Source: Gammaproteobacteria bacterium (GTDB taxonomy: Bacteria; Pseudomonadota; Gammaproteobacteria; Steroidobacterales; Woeseiaceae). Taken from it: 46,762 bases of DNA. Below, in pieces: positions 27,810-37,648 of the stretch. Position 1 is the first letter of the stretch. Each line of letters begins with the position of its first letter. A program made the position numbers and the translations under genes. The stretch is from positions 1-46,762 of the forward strand of contig JAACFB010000030.1 in NCBI GenBank assembly GCA_009937615.1, read 5' to 3'. The notes beneath the pieces are model-generated. The model made no database searches and had not been told where the DNA came from. It was given only the letters and a program-made list of their open reading frames with translations.

Positions 27810-28964
27810 ATGATTTATCTCGACTACGCGGCGACGACACCGGTTGATTCGCGCGTTGCGGCAACGATCCTTGCATTGCTTACGGCCGACGGCGACTTTG
27901 CCAATCCGTCGTCGAATCACCAGGCCGGACTGCGCAGCAGGGCCCACGTTGCGCATGCGGCCGAGCGCCTCGGCGCCCTGATTAACGCCCATCCGGACCG
28001 ACTGATCTGGACTTCAGGCGCAACCGAGTCGGATAACCTGGCGATCATCGGTGCAGCGCGAGCCCGCGCTCACCGCGGCAGGCACCTTATTACGATGCCG
28101 ACCGAGCACAAGGCCGTGACCGATACCTTTGCTGCCCTGGAGCAACAGGGATTCGAGGTCAGCTGGCTTGCGCCGGACTCACGTGGTCTGCTGGAAATCG
28201 CGCAGCTGGAGGCGGCGATTCGGGAGGACACGCAGCTCGTTTCGATCATGCACGTCAATAACGAAACAGGCATCGTGCAGGATATTGCGCAAATCGGTGC
28301 GGTCTGCCGGCAACACGACGTGCTTTACCACGTCGATGCGGCGCAGTCGCTTGGTAAGTTGCCGCTGGACGTCGGCAACCTTCCGATCGACCTGATGTCG
28401 ATGACCGCCCACAAGGTCTATGGCCCGAAAGGCGTCGGTGCGCTGTTTATCGCGGACCGGCCGGGCTGCCATATCGAACCGCTCACCTACGGCGGCGGGC
28501 AACAGAAACGTCTGCGTCCCGGCACGCTTGCGGCGCCGCTGATTGCGGGTTTCGGGCATGCCGCAGAGATTGCATCAAGCTGTCAGGCCGACGACCTGAA
28601 ACACCTGGCAGAACTCCGCGATCAGCTGTGGGGCGGAATCCGTGATGTGCCCGGCGTGACGCTCAACGGTGACATCGATGGTTTTCCCGGCATCCTCAAT
28701 GTCAGCGTCGACGGCGTCGAGGGCGAGAGCCTGTTGCTTGCGCTCGAGCCGCTTTGCGTCGCGACCGGGTCGGCCTGTAATTCGAAAAGCCAGGAGCCGT
28801 CCGGCGTGCTCAGGGCCATGGGCCTCAGCGATATGCAGGCGCAAAGCGCGATCCGTTTCAGTCTTGGCCGGCCGACGCGCGGCGAGGACGTTGCCGCGGC
28901 GGTCGAGCTGTATTGCAACGCCATATCCAGACTGCGCGGCATCGCGCCGGAACCGCCGGCATGA
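27810..28964 (+). CDS. iscS: Cysteine desulfurase (IscS/NifS family)
   Basis: A PLP enzyme that converts cysteine to alanine and passes persulfide sulfur to Fe-S scaffolds and thiolation enzymes. The 384-residue protein starts IYLDYAATTPVD; PLP Lys lies in SMTAHKVYGPKG, His in TEHKAV, and the mobile active-site Cys in ATGSACNSKSQEPSGVLRAMG. The loop after the Cys resembles the IscS/NifS group rather than SufS. It overlaps the following IscU-like gene by 4 bp (ATGA). No iscR, hscBA or fdx is present in the window, so this may be a second or a dispersed Isc system; the symbol is by family, not proven function. Confidence 0.92.
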   Translation: MIYLDYAATTPVDSRVAATILALLTADGDFANPSSNHQAGLRSRAHVAHAAERLGALINAHPDRLIWTSGATESDNLAIIGAARARAHRGRHLITMPTEHKAVTDTFAALEQQGFEVSWLAPDSRGLLEIAQLEAAIREDTQLVSIMHVNNETGIVQDIAQIGAVCRQHDVLYHVDAAQSLGKLPLDVGNLPIDLMSMTAHKVYGPKGVGALFIADRPGCHIEPLTYGGGQQKRLRPGTLAAPLIAGFGHAAEIASSCQADDLKHLAELRDQLWGGIRDVPGVTLNGDIDGFPGILNVSVDGVEGESLLLALEPLCVATGSACNSKSQEPSGVLRAMGLSDMQAQSAIRFSLGRPTRGEDVAAAVELYCNAISRLRGIAPEPPA

Positions 28965-29323
28965 CCAGCGAAATCTACAGCGCTCGCGTGCGAAAACTGT
29001 TCGGTAATCCGGCCCATGCGGGCAGCCTGGCGGGTGCGCACGCAGCGCGAGTCGACGACCAGGGTGTCAGCGTGCAGTTTTTTGCCGACGTCGCCGATGG
29101 CAGGATTCTCGAGCTGCGGTTTCTCGCCTGGGGGTGCCCGCACGTGATTGCGGCGGCCGAAGCGCTCTGTGCGCAGTACGAGCGCCGGCCGGTTTCGGAG
29201 CTCAAGTCCTTCGAGGCCGGGCAGCTCATGCAAAGTCTTTCTGTACCCGTGGAGAAAACCGGACGTATACTAGTCATAGAAGATGCCGCGCGCTCGCTTG
29301 CAGAGATGCTCGGCAAGATCTGA
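28961..29323 (+). CDS. IscU/NifU-N-like scaffold protein, missing cluster cysteines
   Basis: A 120-residue protein coupled to iscS by a 4-bp overlap. The segment GRILELRFLAWGCPHVIAAAEAL aligns with the IscU block around its second ligand Cys (YGCGSAIASS), and the C-terminal helix ILVIEDAARSLAEML aligns with the block after the third. Only Cys59 is kept: the first site, normally PxCGD, reads AGAHAAR, and the HCS site reads GRILVI. The other cysteine, Cys70, is not at a known ligand site. It probably cannot hold a cluster as IscU does, and may instead bind or regulate the desulfurase or receive sulfur at Cys59 (inference). Confidence 0.8.
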   Translation: MTSEIYSARVRKLFGNPAHAGSLAGAHAARVDDQGVSVQFFADVADGRILELRFLAWGCPHVIAAAEALCAQYERRPVSELKSFEAGQLMQSLSVPVEKTGRILVIEDAARSLAEMLGKI

Positions 29324-29350
29324 CAACCGGATGAGTGAAGAAGACTGGCA

Positions 29351-29674
29351 ATGGCAATTTCGTTAACGGAATCGGCAGCACAGCGCGTACAGAGTCACCT
29401 TGCCGCCAGGGGGCAGGGCATAGGTTTGCGGCTGGGAGTCACGAAGACCGGCTGCTCGGGCTATTCTTACGTGATCAATTATGCGGACGATGTCGACGCC
29501 GGCGATGTCGTGTTCGAGGACCGTGGGATAAAGATCGTGGTCGACCCCGATGCCCTCGCCCTGATTGACGGTACCGAGGTCGATTTCGTCAAAAATGGCC
29601 TCAATGAAGCCTTCAGCTTCAGAAATCCGAACGTCACAGGCGAATGCGGCTGTGGCGAAAGCTTCAACATCTGA
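29351..29674 (+). CDS. iscA: IscA/HesB-type Fe-S carrier
   Basis: An A-type carrier of 107 residues that delivers iron or Fe-S clusters to apo-proteins. The three invariant cysteines are present in KTGCSGYSY and the C-terminal ECGCGESF. The start ISLTESAAQRVQSHL is family-typical. IscA, SufA and ErpA cannot be separated with certainty by eye; the neighbouring cysteine desulfurase favours IscA. It lies 27 bp after the IscU-like gene in the same direction and 85 bp before ndk. Confidence 0.93.
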   Translation: MAISLTESAAQRVQSHLAARGQGIGLRLGVTKTGCSGYSYVINYADDVDAGDVVFEDRGIKIVVDPDALALIDGTEVDFVKNGLNEAFSFRNPNVTGECGCGESFNI

Positions 29675-29759
29675 AGTAAAATTAACCGTTTACGTCCACG
29701 GGTCCGGCAGGAATGGCGGGCGCCCCATCATTTTTTGATCTGAAGATAAGGAAACGCTG

Positions 29760-30191
29760 ATGGCCGTTGAGCAGACGCTCTCAATTATCAAGCCTGATGG
29801 AGTACAGAAAAATCTGATCGGTGAGATCTACGGCCGCTTCGAGCGAGCCGGGTTGCAGATCGTTGCAGCGCGGATGATGCACCTGACCAAAGAGCAGGGC
29901 GAGGCATTCTACGCCGTGCACAAGGAGCGCCCCTTTTTCAACGACCTGGTCAGCTACATGACCTCGGGTCCGGTCATCGCGCAAGTGCTCGAGGGCGAGG
30001 ACGCGATCGCCAGGAATCGTGAGATCATGGGCGCAACCAATCCGGCTGAGGCGGATCCGGGCACGATTCGCGCGGACTTTGCCGCGAGTATCGAAGAAAA
30101 CGTCGTTCACGGTTCCGATGGCCCGGATACTGCGGCAGCGGAGATCGCTTTCTTCTTCGCCGACGGCGGCGTTTGCCCCAGGACACGCTAG
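29760..30191 (+). CDS. ndk: Nucleoside diphosphate kinase
   Basis: Ndk balances nucleoside triphosphate pools by transferring the gamma-phosphate through a phosphohistidine. The 143-residue length is standard. [15 protein letters not shown] is at residues 9-23, and the active His lies in [20 protein letters not shown]. The ATG follows AAGGA with 7-8 nt spacing. Its 3' end lies 8 bp before the preferred rlmN start, with the rlmN Shine-Dalgarno overlapping the ndk stop. Confidence 0.97.
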   Translation: MAVEQTLSIIKPDGVQKNLIGEIYGRFERAGLQIVAARMMHLTKEQGEAFYAVHKERPFFNDLVSYMTSGPVIAQVLEGEDAIARNREIMGATNPAEADPGTIRADFAASIEENVVHGSDGPDTAAAEIAFFFADGGVCPRTR

Positions 30192-30199
30192 GAAACGCG

Positions 30200-31306
30200 T
30201 TGCACCAGGTGACCGACAAGAAGAACCTGCTTGGTCTGCCGCAGGGTGAGCTGGAATCCTGCTTTAGCGAAATGGGTGAAAAACCCTTTCACGCGCGCCA
30301 GGTGATGCGCTGGATCCACCAGCGCGGAATCACGGACTTCGAGGCGATGACGGACTTGTCAAAGTCTTTACGGCAGCGGCTGATCGAGTCGGCCCGCATC
30401 GAATTGCCGCAGGTGCTGTCACAGCAGGAATCTGCTGATGGCACGGTGAAGTGGTTGTTCTCCAGTGGTTCCGGTCAGGCGATTGAAACTGTCTTCATCC
30501 CCGAGCCCGATCGCGGCACGCTGTGCATCTCCTCGCAGGTTGGATGCGCACTGGACTGCGCTTTTTGCGCCACGGGCGCGCAGGGTTTCAACCGAAACCT
30601 GGCGGCCGCCGAAATCATCGGGCAGGTCTGGCGCGCAAACCAGGCGTTGCCGCGGCGCAGCAACGGCGACTTTGCCGTGACCAACGTCGTATTCATGGGA
30701 ATGGGCGAGCCACTCGCGAATTACCGGCACATCTTGCCTGCAATCGATCTGCTGTTGTCGGACCTTGCTTACGGGCTGTCGCGTCGCCGCGTCACGGTCA
30801 GCACATCGGGAATCGTTCCACATATCGATCGGCTCGGTGACGAATGCAACGTGTCCCTGGCGGTGTCGCTGCATGCCCCGAACGATGCGCTGCGCGATCG
30901 CCTGGTGCCGATCAACAAGCTGCACCCGATCGCAAGTCTGCTCGAGGCCTGCTGGCTTTATGCGTCCAAGCGCGCCAACCGATTCATAACATTCGAGTAC
31001 GTCATGCTGCGCGACGTCAACGATTCGCTGCAGCATGCGGACGAGCTTGCCGACCTGCTCGACGGCAAGCCGGCGAAAGTCAACCTGATTCCGTTCAACC
31101 CGTTCAGCGGTACGGAATTCCGGCGCTCGGCAGCCGATACGATACGGCATTTCCAGGCCCGGCTCCGGCAACGCGGACTGGTGGCGACAACTCGCAGGAC
31201 GCGCGGCGACGATATCGATGCGGCCTGCGGCCAATTGGCTGGTAAAGTTAGCGACCGGGTTCGAAAGCGTTTGAGCGAAAAAACCATAAGGATGGCGTCC
31301 GCGTGA
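30200..31306 (+). CDS. rlmN: Dual-specificity 23S rRNA/tRNA adenine-C2 methyltransferase RlmN
   Basis: RlmN is a radical-SAM enzyme that methylates C2 of A2503 in 23S rRNA and A37 in tRNAs. The cluster motif [11 protein letters not shown] is in [13 protein letters not shown]; the mechanism Cys lies near the C-terminus (AACGQL). [11 protein letters not shown] and [12 protein letters not shown] are also conserved. Start: TTG 30200 is preceded by AGGA (30190-30193) with 6 nt spacing, better than TTG 30173 inside ndk or GTG 30209. Length is then 368 residues, near the usual. It overlaps pilF by 4 bp. Confidence 0.95.
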   Translation: MHQVTDKKNLLGLPQGELESCFSEMGEKPFHARQVMRWIHQRGITDFEAMTDLSKSLRQRLIESARIELPQVLSQQESADGTVKWLFSSGSGQAIETVFIPEPDRGTLCISSQVGCALDCAFCATGAQGFNRNLAAAEIIGQVWRANQALPRRSNGDFAVTNVVFMGMGEPLANYRHILPAIDLLLSDLAYGLSRRRVTVSTSGIVPHIDRLGDECNVSLAVSLHAPNDALRDRLVPINKLHPIASLLEACWLYASKRANRFITFEYVMLRDVNDSLQHADELADLLDGKPAKVNLIPFNPFSGTEFRRSAADTIRHFQARLRQRGLVATTRRTRGDDIDAACGQLAGKVSDRVRKRLSEKTIRMASA

Positions 31307-32070
31307 AGAAAAGCGACCGTGTATGGGGAATGATAGCTGCCGGCATGCTGTTAGCGGGCTGCGTATCGACGACAACCGGCCCGGCCAGGCCGGATTCCGA
31401 CGAGGGCGACGCGGCTGAACTCAATTATCAGCTCGGCGCCCGTTATTACAGGAACGGTAACTTCGAGCTGGCGCGCGATCGCCTGCTGTATTCAATCGAG
31501 CTCGACCCTGATCGCGCGATTGCCCACTCGACGCTTGCGTTGACGTATGAACAGCTCGGCAATTCGCGACTCGCCAGTGAATCGTACGAGCAGGCGGTCA
31601 AGGTCTCGCCGCGCGATTTCGACGTGCTCAATACCTATGCCGTGTTCCTTTGCCGCCAGGGCCGTTTTGACGAGGCGGAGGTCCATTTCAATCGTGCGGT
31701 GAGCATTCCCGAGAACGACAACGCGGAGATCACGCTGACGAATGCCGGAGTCTGCATGGCGCAGAAACCGGATCTGGCGAAGGCCGAGGCATTTTTTCGT
31801 GGGGCGCTCGATCGCAAGTCCAACTATGGCGAAGCACTGCTGCAGATGTGCCTGCTGAAGCACTCGCAGGGAGACGACCTCATCGCGCGCGCATTTCTGC
31901 AGCGCTTTCTGTCCAGCAACCCGGCCTCGGCGAGCGTGCTGTATCTGGGCGTCGAGATCGAGGAAAAACTCGGTGACGAGCGTGCCAGGGCGGAATATGC
32001 CGACCGCATAGTTCGCGAGTATCCGGGGTCTCCGGAGGCGCGGCGCATTCTGGGCTCTGGATCGTCGTGA
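31303..32070 (+). CDS. pilF: Type IV pilus biogenesis/stability lipoprotein PilF/PilW
   Basis: A 255-residue outer-membrane lipoprotein with tetratricopeptide repeats that in Pseudomonas helps the secretin PilQ multimerise. The lipobox is LAGC (Cys at residue 21 region), and TPR units are visible from [22 protein letters not shown] onward, about six in total. The GTG start overlaps the rlmN stop (GTGA), and AAGGA stands about 10 nt upstream. Neighbours rlmN and rodZ are the classical ones for pilF. Other pilus genes are not in the window. Confidence 0.93.
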   Translation: MKKSDRVWGMIAAGMLLAGCVSTTTGPARPDSDEGDAAELNYQLGARYYRNGNFELARDRLLYSIELDPDRAIAHSTLALTYEQLGNSRLASESYEQAVKVSPRDFDVLNTYAVFLCRQGRFDEAEVHFNRAVSIPENDNAEITLTNAGVCMAQKPDLAKAEAFFRGALDRKSNYGEALLQMCLLKHSQGDDLIARAFLQRFLSSNPASASVLYLGVEIEEKLGDERARAEYADRIVREYPGSPEARRILGSGSS

Positions 32071-32993
32071 GCGACGATCGGGACAAGCCCCTCGACGAAC
32101 CGGCCGGGGAAGAGCAGCAGGAACCGAGGTGCGGCGAGCGGCTTGCCGAGGCGCGTCGCGAACAAAAGATCAGCATCCTCGATGTCGCCAAAAAGCTGCA
32201 CCTCGACGAGCCGAAAGTCCGTGCGCTGGAGCGAAACGACTTCGACGTCCTCGGTGCGCCCGTATTTGCCAAGGGACACCTGAAAAAATATGCAGAGATC
32301 GTCGGTGTCGCAATGGAGGACGTCCTTGCTGACTATCATGAACTGAACCGGGCGGAGGCCTTGCCGCCGATCTTCATCGGCCGGACCAAGGTCGCGAGGG
32401 AGTATTCGTTCGGGCCGTGGCTGGCGGCCCTCATTGTCATGATTGTCGCCGTGGCTGTCTTCTGGTGGTTAGCGGTCCGGGATACCGATTCGGTTGCGCT
32501 GGAGCCCGAGCCGGCACAGCCGCAGGAGCCCGAGCCGGCGCAGGCACGAGAGTCCCGGCCGGCCGAGCCTCGAGTGCCAGGGCCCGGGAGCGACAGTTCG
32601 GTCGCTGACGATACCGAGGTGCTGGCTGCCGTGGTGCCCGATACCGAGCCGGTCGCTGCCTCGACGGACGAAGCACCCGTCGTCGAGTCACAGCCCGAGC
32701 CCGTTGAAGCCTTGCCAGAACCCGCTTTACAGGTCTCGTCGGACAGCAGCCTGCGTATGACGCTGAGCTTCTCCGGTGACTGCTGGACAGAAATAAAAGA
32801 CGCCGACGGGCGTCAGCTGTTCTTTGACATGGGGCGCAGTGGCGAGGAGGTTGAGCTTCGCGGCAAGGCGCCAGTGTCCATGCTGTTCGGTAACAGCGAC
32901 AACGTCAGCCTGCTCGTCAACGGCGAGAACTATGCGATTCAGGCCTCCAATCGCAACACGCGAACTGCCCGGCTGACAGTATTCGGCCGCTGA
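32067..32993 (+). CDS. rodZ: RodZ-like cytoskeletal helix-turn-helix membrane protein
   Basis: RodZ links MreB filaments to the wall-elongation machinery. The 308 residues comprise an N-terminal Xre-like domain (RCGERLAEARREQKISILDVAKKL...ALERNDFDVL, residues 23-95), one membrane span (about residues 112-133, WLAALIVMIVAVAVFWWLAV), a Pro/Glu/Ala-rich periplasmic linker with two EPEPAQ repeats, and a C-terminal DUF4115 beta domain beginning LRMTLSFSGDCWTEIKD. The GTG start overlaps pilF by 4 bp. HisS follows 7 bp after the stop. Confidence 0.92.
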   Translation: MSDDRDKPLDEPAGEEQQEPRCGERLAEARREQKISILDVAKKLHLDEPKVRALERNDFDVLGAPVFAKGHLKKYAEIVGVAMEDVLADYHELNRAEALPPIFIGRTKVAREYSFGPWLAALIVMIVAVAVFWWLAVRDTDSVALEPEPAQPQEPEPAQARESRPAEPRVPGPGSDSSVADDTEVLAAVVPDTEPVAASTDEAPVVESQPEPVEALPEPALQVSSDSSLRMTLSFSGDCWTEIKDADGRQLFFDMGRSGEEVELRGKAPVSMLFGNSDNVSLLVNGENYAIQASNRNTRTARLTVFGR

Positions 32994-33000
32994 GCAGACC

Positions 33001-34311
33001 ATGAAACCAAAAGCCATACGGGGAATGAACGACATCCTGCCGGGCGCATCCGGCACGTGGCAGTTCCTAGAGGGCGCCGTTCGGGACATCGTGCAGTCGT
33101 ACGGTTACCAGGAAATCCGCCTGCCGCTGCTCGAGCACACGGAACTGTTCCGGCGTTCGATCGGCGAGGTCACCGATATCGTCGAGAAGGAGATGTACAC
33201 GTTTCTCGATCGCAACAGCGAGAGCCTCACGCTGCGGCCTGAAGCGACCGCGAGCGTCGTGCGCGCCGGCATCACTAATGGACTGTTGCACAACCAGAAG
33301 CAGAAGCTGTGGACCGCCGGGCCGATGTTCCGTTACGAAAAGCCCCAGCAGGGGCGCTACCGGCAATTTCACCAGTTCGACGTCGAAGCCCTGGGCTACG
33401 CGGGGCCGGATATCGATGCCGAACTGATTATCATGACGGCCCGGATCTGGCAGCGACTCGGCATCGACAAGATCAGGCTCGAGATCAATTCGCTCGGTTC
33501 TCCCGGATCCAGGAGCCGGTATCGGGAAACACTCGTCGATTACTTTTCAAGCGTGAAAAACCAGCTTGATGAGGATAGTATTCGCCGCCTTGACCAGAAT
33601 CCGCTGCGGATTCTGGATAGCAAGAACCCGGACATGCAGGCCATTGTTGCGGCAGCGCCGGTAATGCTGGATTTTCTTGATGCCGAATCGGCCGGGCATT
33701 TTCAGCAATTGAAGGAACTGCTGGATGCTGCCGGCGTGGCGTACTCGGTCAACCCGCGGCTCGTGCGAGGGCTGGATTATTACAATCGCACCGTTTTCGA
33801 GTGGGTCACCGACGCGCTGGGTTCGCAGGGAGCCGTTTGCTCGGGAGGGCGCTACGACGGTCTGGTCGAAAAGCTGGGCGGGCGCCCGACGCCGGCTGTG
33901 GGCTGGGCGATGGGGATCGAGCGGTTTGTGGCCTTGTTTGCCGAGTGCGGGGGCAGCGCGCCACCGGATGCCGCCGACGTTTACTTCGTCGCTGTCGGTG
34001 ATGACGCTCTGCGGAGCGCGATTGTGGTTGCCGAAACGCTGCGTGACGGCGTAGCGGGCATCAAGGTCGAGCTGAATCTGGGCGGTGGCAGCTTCAAATC
34101 CCAGTTGAAACGCGCGGACAAGAGCGCGGCAGAATACGCGTTGATACTCGGCGAACAGGAACTGGCCGATGGAACAATCGGCTTGAAACCATTACGCCGT
34201 ACTGAGGATCAAAGCAGTATCGCGATAAACGAGCTGGTGGCGACACTGGCACAGAAATTGGGGAAAGTGGCCTTACGGCAGGCCATGCTGGATGAACATA
34301 TAAAGGCGTAA
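33001..34311 (+). CDS. hisS: Histidyl-tRNA synthetase
   Basis: A class II aminoacyl-tRNA synthetase, 436 residues. Motif 1 lies in the first 60 residues, motif 2 is FRYEKPQQGRYRQFHQFDVE, the histidine motifs are LVRGLDYYNRTVFEW and SGGRYDGLVEKLGG, and motif 3 is AVGWAMGIERF. The C-terminal anticodon domain contains DVYFVAVGDDAL. The start MKPKAIRGMNDILPG is the usual one. It lies 2 bp from yfgM, as in E. coli. Confidence 0.97.
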   Translation: MKPKAIRGMNDILPGASGTWQFLEGAVRDIVQSYGYQEIRLPLLEHTELFRRSIGEVTDIVEKEMYTFLDRNSESLTLRPEATASVVRAGITNGLLHNQKQKLWTAGPMFRYEKPQQGRYRQFHQFDVEALGYAGPDIDAELIIMTARIWQRLGIDKIRLEINSLGSPGSRSRYRETLVDYFSSVKNQLDEDSIRRLDQNPLRILDSKNPDMQAIVAAAPVMLDFLDAESAGHFQQLKELLDAAGVAYSVNPRLVRGLDYYNRTVFEWVTDALGSQGAVCSGGRYDGLVEKLGGRPTPAVGWAMGIERFVALFAECGGSAPPDAADVYFVAVGDDALRSAIVVAETLRDGVAGIKVELNLGGGSFKSQLKRADKSAAEYALILGEQELADGTIGLKPLRRTEDQSSIAINELVATLAQKLGKVALRQAMLDEHIKA

Positions 34312-34313
34312 AC

Positions 34314-34985
34314 GTGGACGATCTACTTTCGGAGAAGGAACAACTCGAGCAAATGAGTGCGTGGTGGTCGGAATACGGCCGCTACGTGATAGCCGGTGTT
34401 GTCATTGCAATTGTTTCGCTGGTCGGCATCAATCGATACAACAGCAGCAAACTTGAGACGCAGGTTGCGGCGTCAGGCCTCTATGAGACGCTTGCGGAAC
34501 ACGTAAGTACCGGCGATCTCGACAAAGCCGAGTCGGTCGCGGATGACCTGGCGAATGACTACGCCAATACGACATACGCGGCTCAATCGAAACTTGCCAT
34601 GGCGAGGCTTTACATGGACAAGAATCGCGACGAGGATGCCGCCGACGTTTTGCGGGAGCTGCTCGAGTTGAGCGGTAACGAGGAACTCAAACACGTCGGC
34701 CGGCTGCGGCTTGCCCGGATCCTGCTTTACCAGGATAAGCCGCAGGAAGTTCTTGACCTGCTGGCGCAGCAGGACGCTGCTGCATTCAACGCGCTAAACG
34801 CCGAACTGATGGGCGATGCGTATCTTGCGCTTGATCGAATCGCGGAGGCTGGTGATGCCTACCGCAGGGCGCTGGCGGACCCGTCGCAGGTGCCGACGAC
34901 CGACCGCGCGCTCGTGCAAATGAAGCTCGCCGATCTGCCGGTGGCCGTGAGTGAGCTTGGCGAAGAGGCCGGAGCCGCCGAGTGA
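34314..34985 (+). CDS. yfgM: YfgM-like ancillary SecYEG translocon subunit
   Basis: A 223-residue inner-membrane protein with a short cytoplasmic N-terminus (DDLLSEKEQLEQMSAWWSEYG), one membrane span at about residues 24-41 and a periplasmic TPR-like domain. In E. coli YfgM contacts SecYEG and the chaperone PpiD. The GTG start follows the hisS stop by 2 bp. The stop overlaps bamB by 4 bp. The order hisS-yfgM-bamB-der is conserved. Confidence 0.93.
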   Translation: MDDLLSEKEQLEQMSAWWSEYGRYVIAGVVIAIVSLVGINRYNSSKLETQVAASGLYETLAEHVSTGDLDKAESVADDLANDYANTTYAAQSKLAMARLYMDKNRDEDAADVLRELLELSGNEELKHVGRLRLARILLYQDKPQEVLDLLAQQDAAAFNALNAELMGDAYLALDRIAEAGDAYRRALADPSQVPTTDRALVQMKLADLPVAVSELGEEAGAAE

Positions 34986-36187
34986 CCGCGGCAATGCGCA
35001 TTGTATCGGTGGCCTGCGCTGCGCTCGCGCTGTCGGCCTGCGGTATCTTCGGTGGAGACGACGACGATGCCGAGCTGGAACCGCTCGAACTGGTCAAAAT
35101 AGAAACGAAGCTCGACGTCAGGAAGATCTGGAGCACCAAGGTCGGTGGCGACGCTGAGTTTTTGCGCGTCGCGCTGCGTCCGGTGGGGGACGGCAATCGC
35201 ATCTACGCGGCGAGCCGTGACGGCAACGTGGTCGCGCTCGATCCCGAATCGGGCAAAACGGCCTGGCGTACCAAACTCGATCTCGAGCTGTCCGCGGGCC
35301 CCGGAGTCGGAGAGGGCCTGGTGATCGTTACTGCGGCCGAAGGCTACGTCATTGCCCTCGATGCCGCCTCGGGAAGCGAGCAGTGGCGCACAGACCTGTC
35401 GGGCGAGGCGCTCTCGCTGCCGGTGATCAAGAATGAGGTGGTTGTCGTACTGACGATCGATAACCTGCTGCGCGGTCTGTCTGTCTTCGACGGCAGTGAG
35501 CGCTGGCTCGTTGAGCAATCGACGCCACGCCTGACGATGCGAGGCTCTGCGACGCCGGTCGTCGTGGGGAACCTTGTGATCGCAGGCTTCGATAATGGCC
35601 GCCTTGCCGCCGTCGATATCACGACGGGCAACACCGAGTGGGAGACAATGCTTTCGCCGCCGAGTGGCCGTTCGGATCTCGAACGCCTGGCCGATATTGA
35701 CGGCCTGATCAGTGCCGTCGGCCAGGACGTCTATGCCGCCGGATACCAGGGACGAGTTGCGGCCGTTGCATCCGAGTCCGGGCAGATTCTCTGGGCGCGG
35801 GAGATTTCGTCATTTGAGGGCGTGTCGGTGGACTGGAACAGCGTCTACACGGTGAGCGAGCAGGGCGAGATCGTCGCCCTGTCGCGCCGCGACGGCGAGG
35901 AAACCTGGCGGCAGAGCTCCCTGCTGCGCCGTGAGCCAACGTTGCCAGTCTCATTTTTGACGACGGTTGCGGTAGGCGATCTCGAGGGCTACCTGCACTT
36001 CTTCAGTAATGTCGATGGTGAGCCGGTTGCGCGCCTTCGGTTAGGCAGCGCGGCGATCTCGGCCGACCCGGTTGTCGTAGCCGACAAACTGTATGTGCAA
36101 AGCGATTCAGGAACGCTTGCCGCGTATGAAGTGCCGCCGCCGAAGCGGCAGCGCAATGCGCCCGACATCGCCGACGAAGGCGCCTGA
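34982..36187 (+). CDS. bamB: Outer membrane assembly lipoprotein BamB
   Basis: BamB is the beta-propeller lipoprotein of the BAM complex that inserts outer-membrane proteins. The 401-residue product has a lipobox LSAC (Cys20), then eight PQQ-like WD-type blades with repeats such as [34 protein letters not shown] and [14 protein letters not shown] 34982 is chosen since GGAG lies 7 nt upstream (34971-34974); an in-frame ATG at 34994 is the alternative. Der follows by 23 bp. Confidence 0.95.
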   Translation: MTAAMRIVSVACAALALSACGIFGGDDDDAELEPLELVKIETKLDVRKIWSTKVGGDAEFLRVALRPVGDGNRIYAASRDGNVVALDPESGKTAWRTKLDLELSAGPGVGEGLVIVTAAEGYVIALDAASGSEQWRTDLSGEALSLPVIKNEVVVVLTIDNLLRGLSVFDGSERWLVEQSTPRLTMRGSATPVVVGNLVIAGFDNGRLAAVDITTGNTEWETMLSPPSGRSDLERLADIDGLISAVGQDVYAAGYQGRVAAVASESGQILWAREISSFEGVSVDWNSVYTVSEQGEIVALSRRDGEETWRQSSLLRREPTLPVSFLTTVAVGDLEGYLHFFSNVDGEPVARLRLGSAAISADPVVVADKLYVQSDSGTLAAYEVPPPKRQRNAPDIADEGA

Positions 36188-36210
36188 CGCCGGGACTCGA
36201 GCGTAGACCG

Positions 36211-37611
36211 ATGCTTCCCGTTATAGCGCTCATTGGTCGACCCAATGTCGGCAAGTCGACGCTGTTCAATCGACTGACCCGTTCCCGAGATGCGCTGGTT
36301 GCCGACTATCCCGGCCTGACGCGCGACCGACAGTACGGGTTCGGCAAGCTTGGACCGATTCCTTACCTGGTCATCGATACGGGCGGGGTTGCGGGCGGCG
36401 AGGTCGGCATCAACGAGCTCATGGTCGAGCAAACCGTGCGAGCGCTCGAGGAAGCGGACGCAGCGATCATCATGGTGGATGGCCGCAGCGGCCTGACCGC
36501 GGCTGATGAGCATGTCGCCGAACTGGCTCGAAAACATGCGGCCAAGACGTGGCTCGCCGTGAACAAATCGGAAGGGCTCGACAGCGCGATCGCTTCCGGC
36601 GAATTCCATGGTCTCGGCCTCGGCGAGCCGGTGGCCATATCGGCTGCCCATGGTGACCGGGTTGCCGCGTTCATGGAGGTGGTGCTCGCTGATTTCGATA
36701 CCGAGCAGGCCGGCGACGCCGAGGAGAGCGCAGACGACGATGAACGCGAGCTTCGAATTGCGGTTGTCGGTCGCCCGAATGTCGGCAAGTCCACGCTCAT
36801 CAATCGGCTAATCGGCGAGGAGAGGCTCGTTGTCTTCGACCAGCCCGGCACGACGCGGGACAGCGTGTCGGTACCGTTCGTGCGCAACGACCGCAAGTAC
36901 GAGCTGATCGATACGGCCGGGATTAGGCGCAAGTCCAGGGTGCATGAAATTGTTGAAAAGTTCAGTATTATCAAAGCACTGCAGGCTATCGAACGGGCGC
37001 AGGTCGTCATCGCGGTGCTCGACGCGCACGAGGGCGTTACCGAGCAGGATGTAAGCCTGCTCGGCCTGATACTCGAGCGTGGGCGCGCGCTCGTGGTTGT
37101 AACGAACAAGTGGGACGGTTTGACGGCCGCCGAACGCAAGCACGTTCGCGACGAGCTCGATCGCCGGCTGCCGTTTCTTGATTTTGCCGAGCGCATGACG
37201 ATATCGGCGCTGCACGGTACGGCCGTCGGCGACCTGCTGCCGGCCGTCGAGCGCGCGTACCGCGCCGCGACCAGGGACCTGTCGACGACGGATCTGACCC
37301 GCGAACTCGAAAGCGCGGTGACGGCGCATCCGCCGCCACTCGTTCGGGGGCGTCGCATCCGCCTCCGCTACGCCCACCAGGGCGGCCGCAATCCGCCCGT
37401 CATCGTGATCCACGGCAACCAGACCGAGCGTGTGCCGGAGGCCTACCGCCGCTACCTGATCAATCGCTTTCGCAAGGCATTCAAGCTCAAGGGCACACCC
37501 GTGCGCCTTGCGTTCAAGACCGGCAAGAACCCCTATGCAGGCAAGCGCAACAAGCTGACGCCGCGCCAGGAACAAAAACGTAAGCGGCTCATGCGGCACG
37601 TCAAAAAATAG
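36211..37611 (+). CDS. der: Ribosome-assembly GTPase Der (EngA)
   Basis: Der carries two tandem GTPase domains and acts in 50S maturation. The 466 residues contain G1 motifs [12 protein letters not shown] (residues 8-19) and [12 protein letters not shown] (about 189-200), G3 segments DTGG and DTAGIRR, and G4 motifs NKSEG and NKWDG. The C-terminal KH-like domain ends with a basic tail ([11 protein letters not shown]). It ends the run ndk-to-der; metX follows by 37 bp. Confidence 0.97.
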   Translation: MLPVIALIGRPNVGKSTLFNRLTRSRDALVADYPGLTRDRQYGFGKLGPIPYLVIDTGGVAGGEVGINELMVEQTVRALEEADAAIIMVDGRSGLTAADEHVAELARKHAAKTWLAVNKSEGLDSAIASGEFHGLGLGEPVAISAAHGDRVAAFMEVVLADFDTEQAGDAEESADDDERELRIAVVGRPNVGKSTLINRLIGEERLVVFDQPGTTRDSVSVPFVRNDRKYELIDTAGIRRKSRVHEIVEKFSIIKALQAIERAQVVIAVLDAHEGVTEQDVSLLGLILERGRALVVVTNKWDGLTAAERKHVRDELDRRLPFLDFAERMTISALHGTAVGDLLPAVERAYRAATRDLSTTDLTRELESAVTAHPPPLVRGRRIRLRYAHQGGRNPPVIVIHGNQTERVPEAYRRYLINRFRKAFKLKGTPVRLAFKTGKNPYAGKRNKLTPRQEQKRKRLMRHVKK

Positions 37612-37613
37612 CG

Positions 37614-37623
37614 TGTTATAACA
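37614..37623. promoter_or_regulatory. Short palindrome between der and metX
   Basis: TGTTATAACA is a 10-bp perfect palindrome containing a -10-like TATAAC, 26 bp before the metX start. It may be a promoter with a small operator for metX. At this length chance is also possible. Confidence 0.25.
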
Positions 37624-37648
37624 GTGCCATGAATATCGGAGCACATCG

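Noticed and set aside
29700..29745. GGGCGCCC followed by ATCATTTTTTG between iscA and ndk as a terminator
   Set aside because: The palindrome has no room for a loop and the T-run is offset, so a stable terminator hairpin is not supported.
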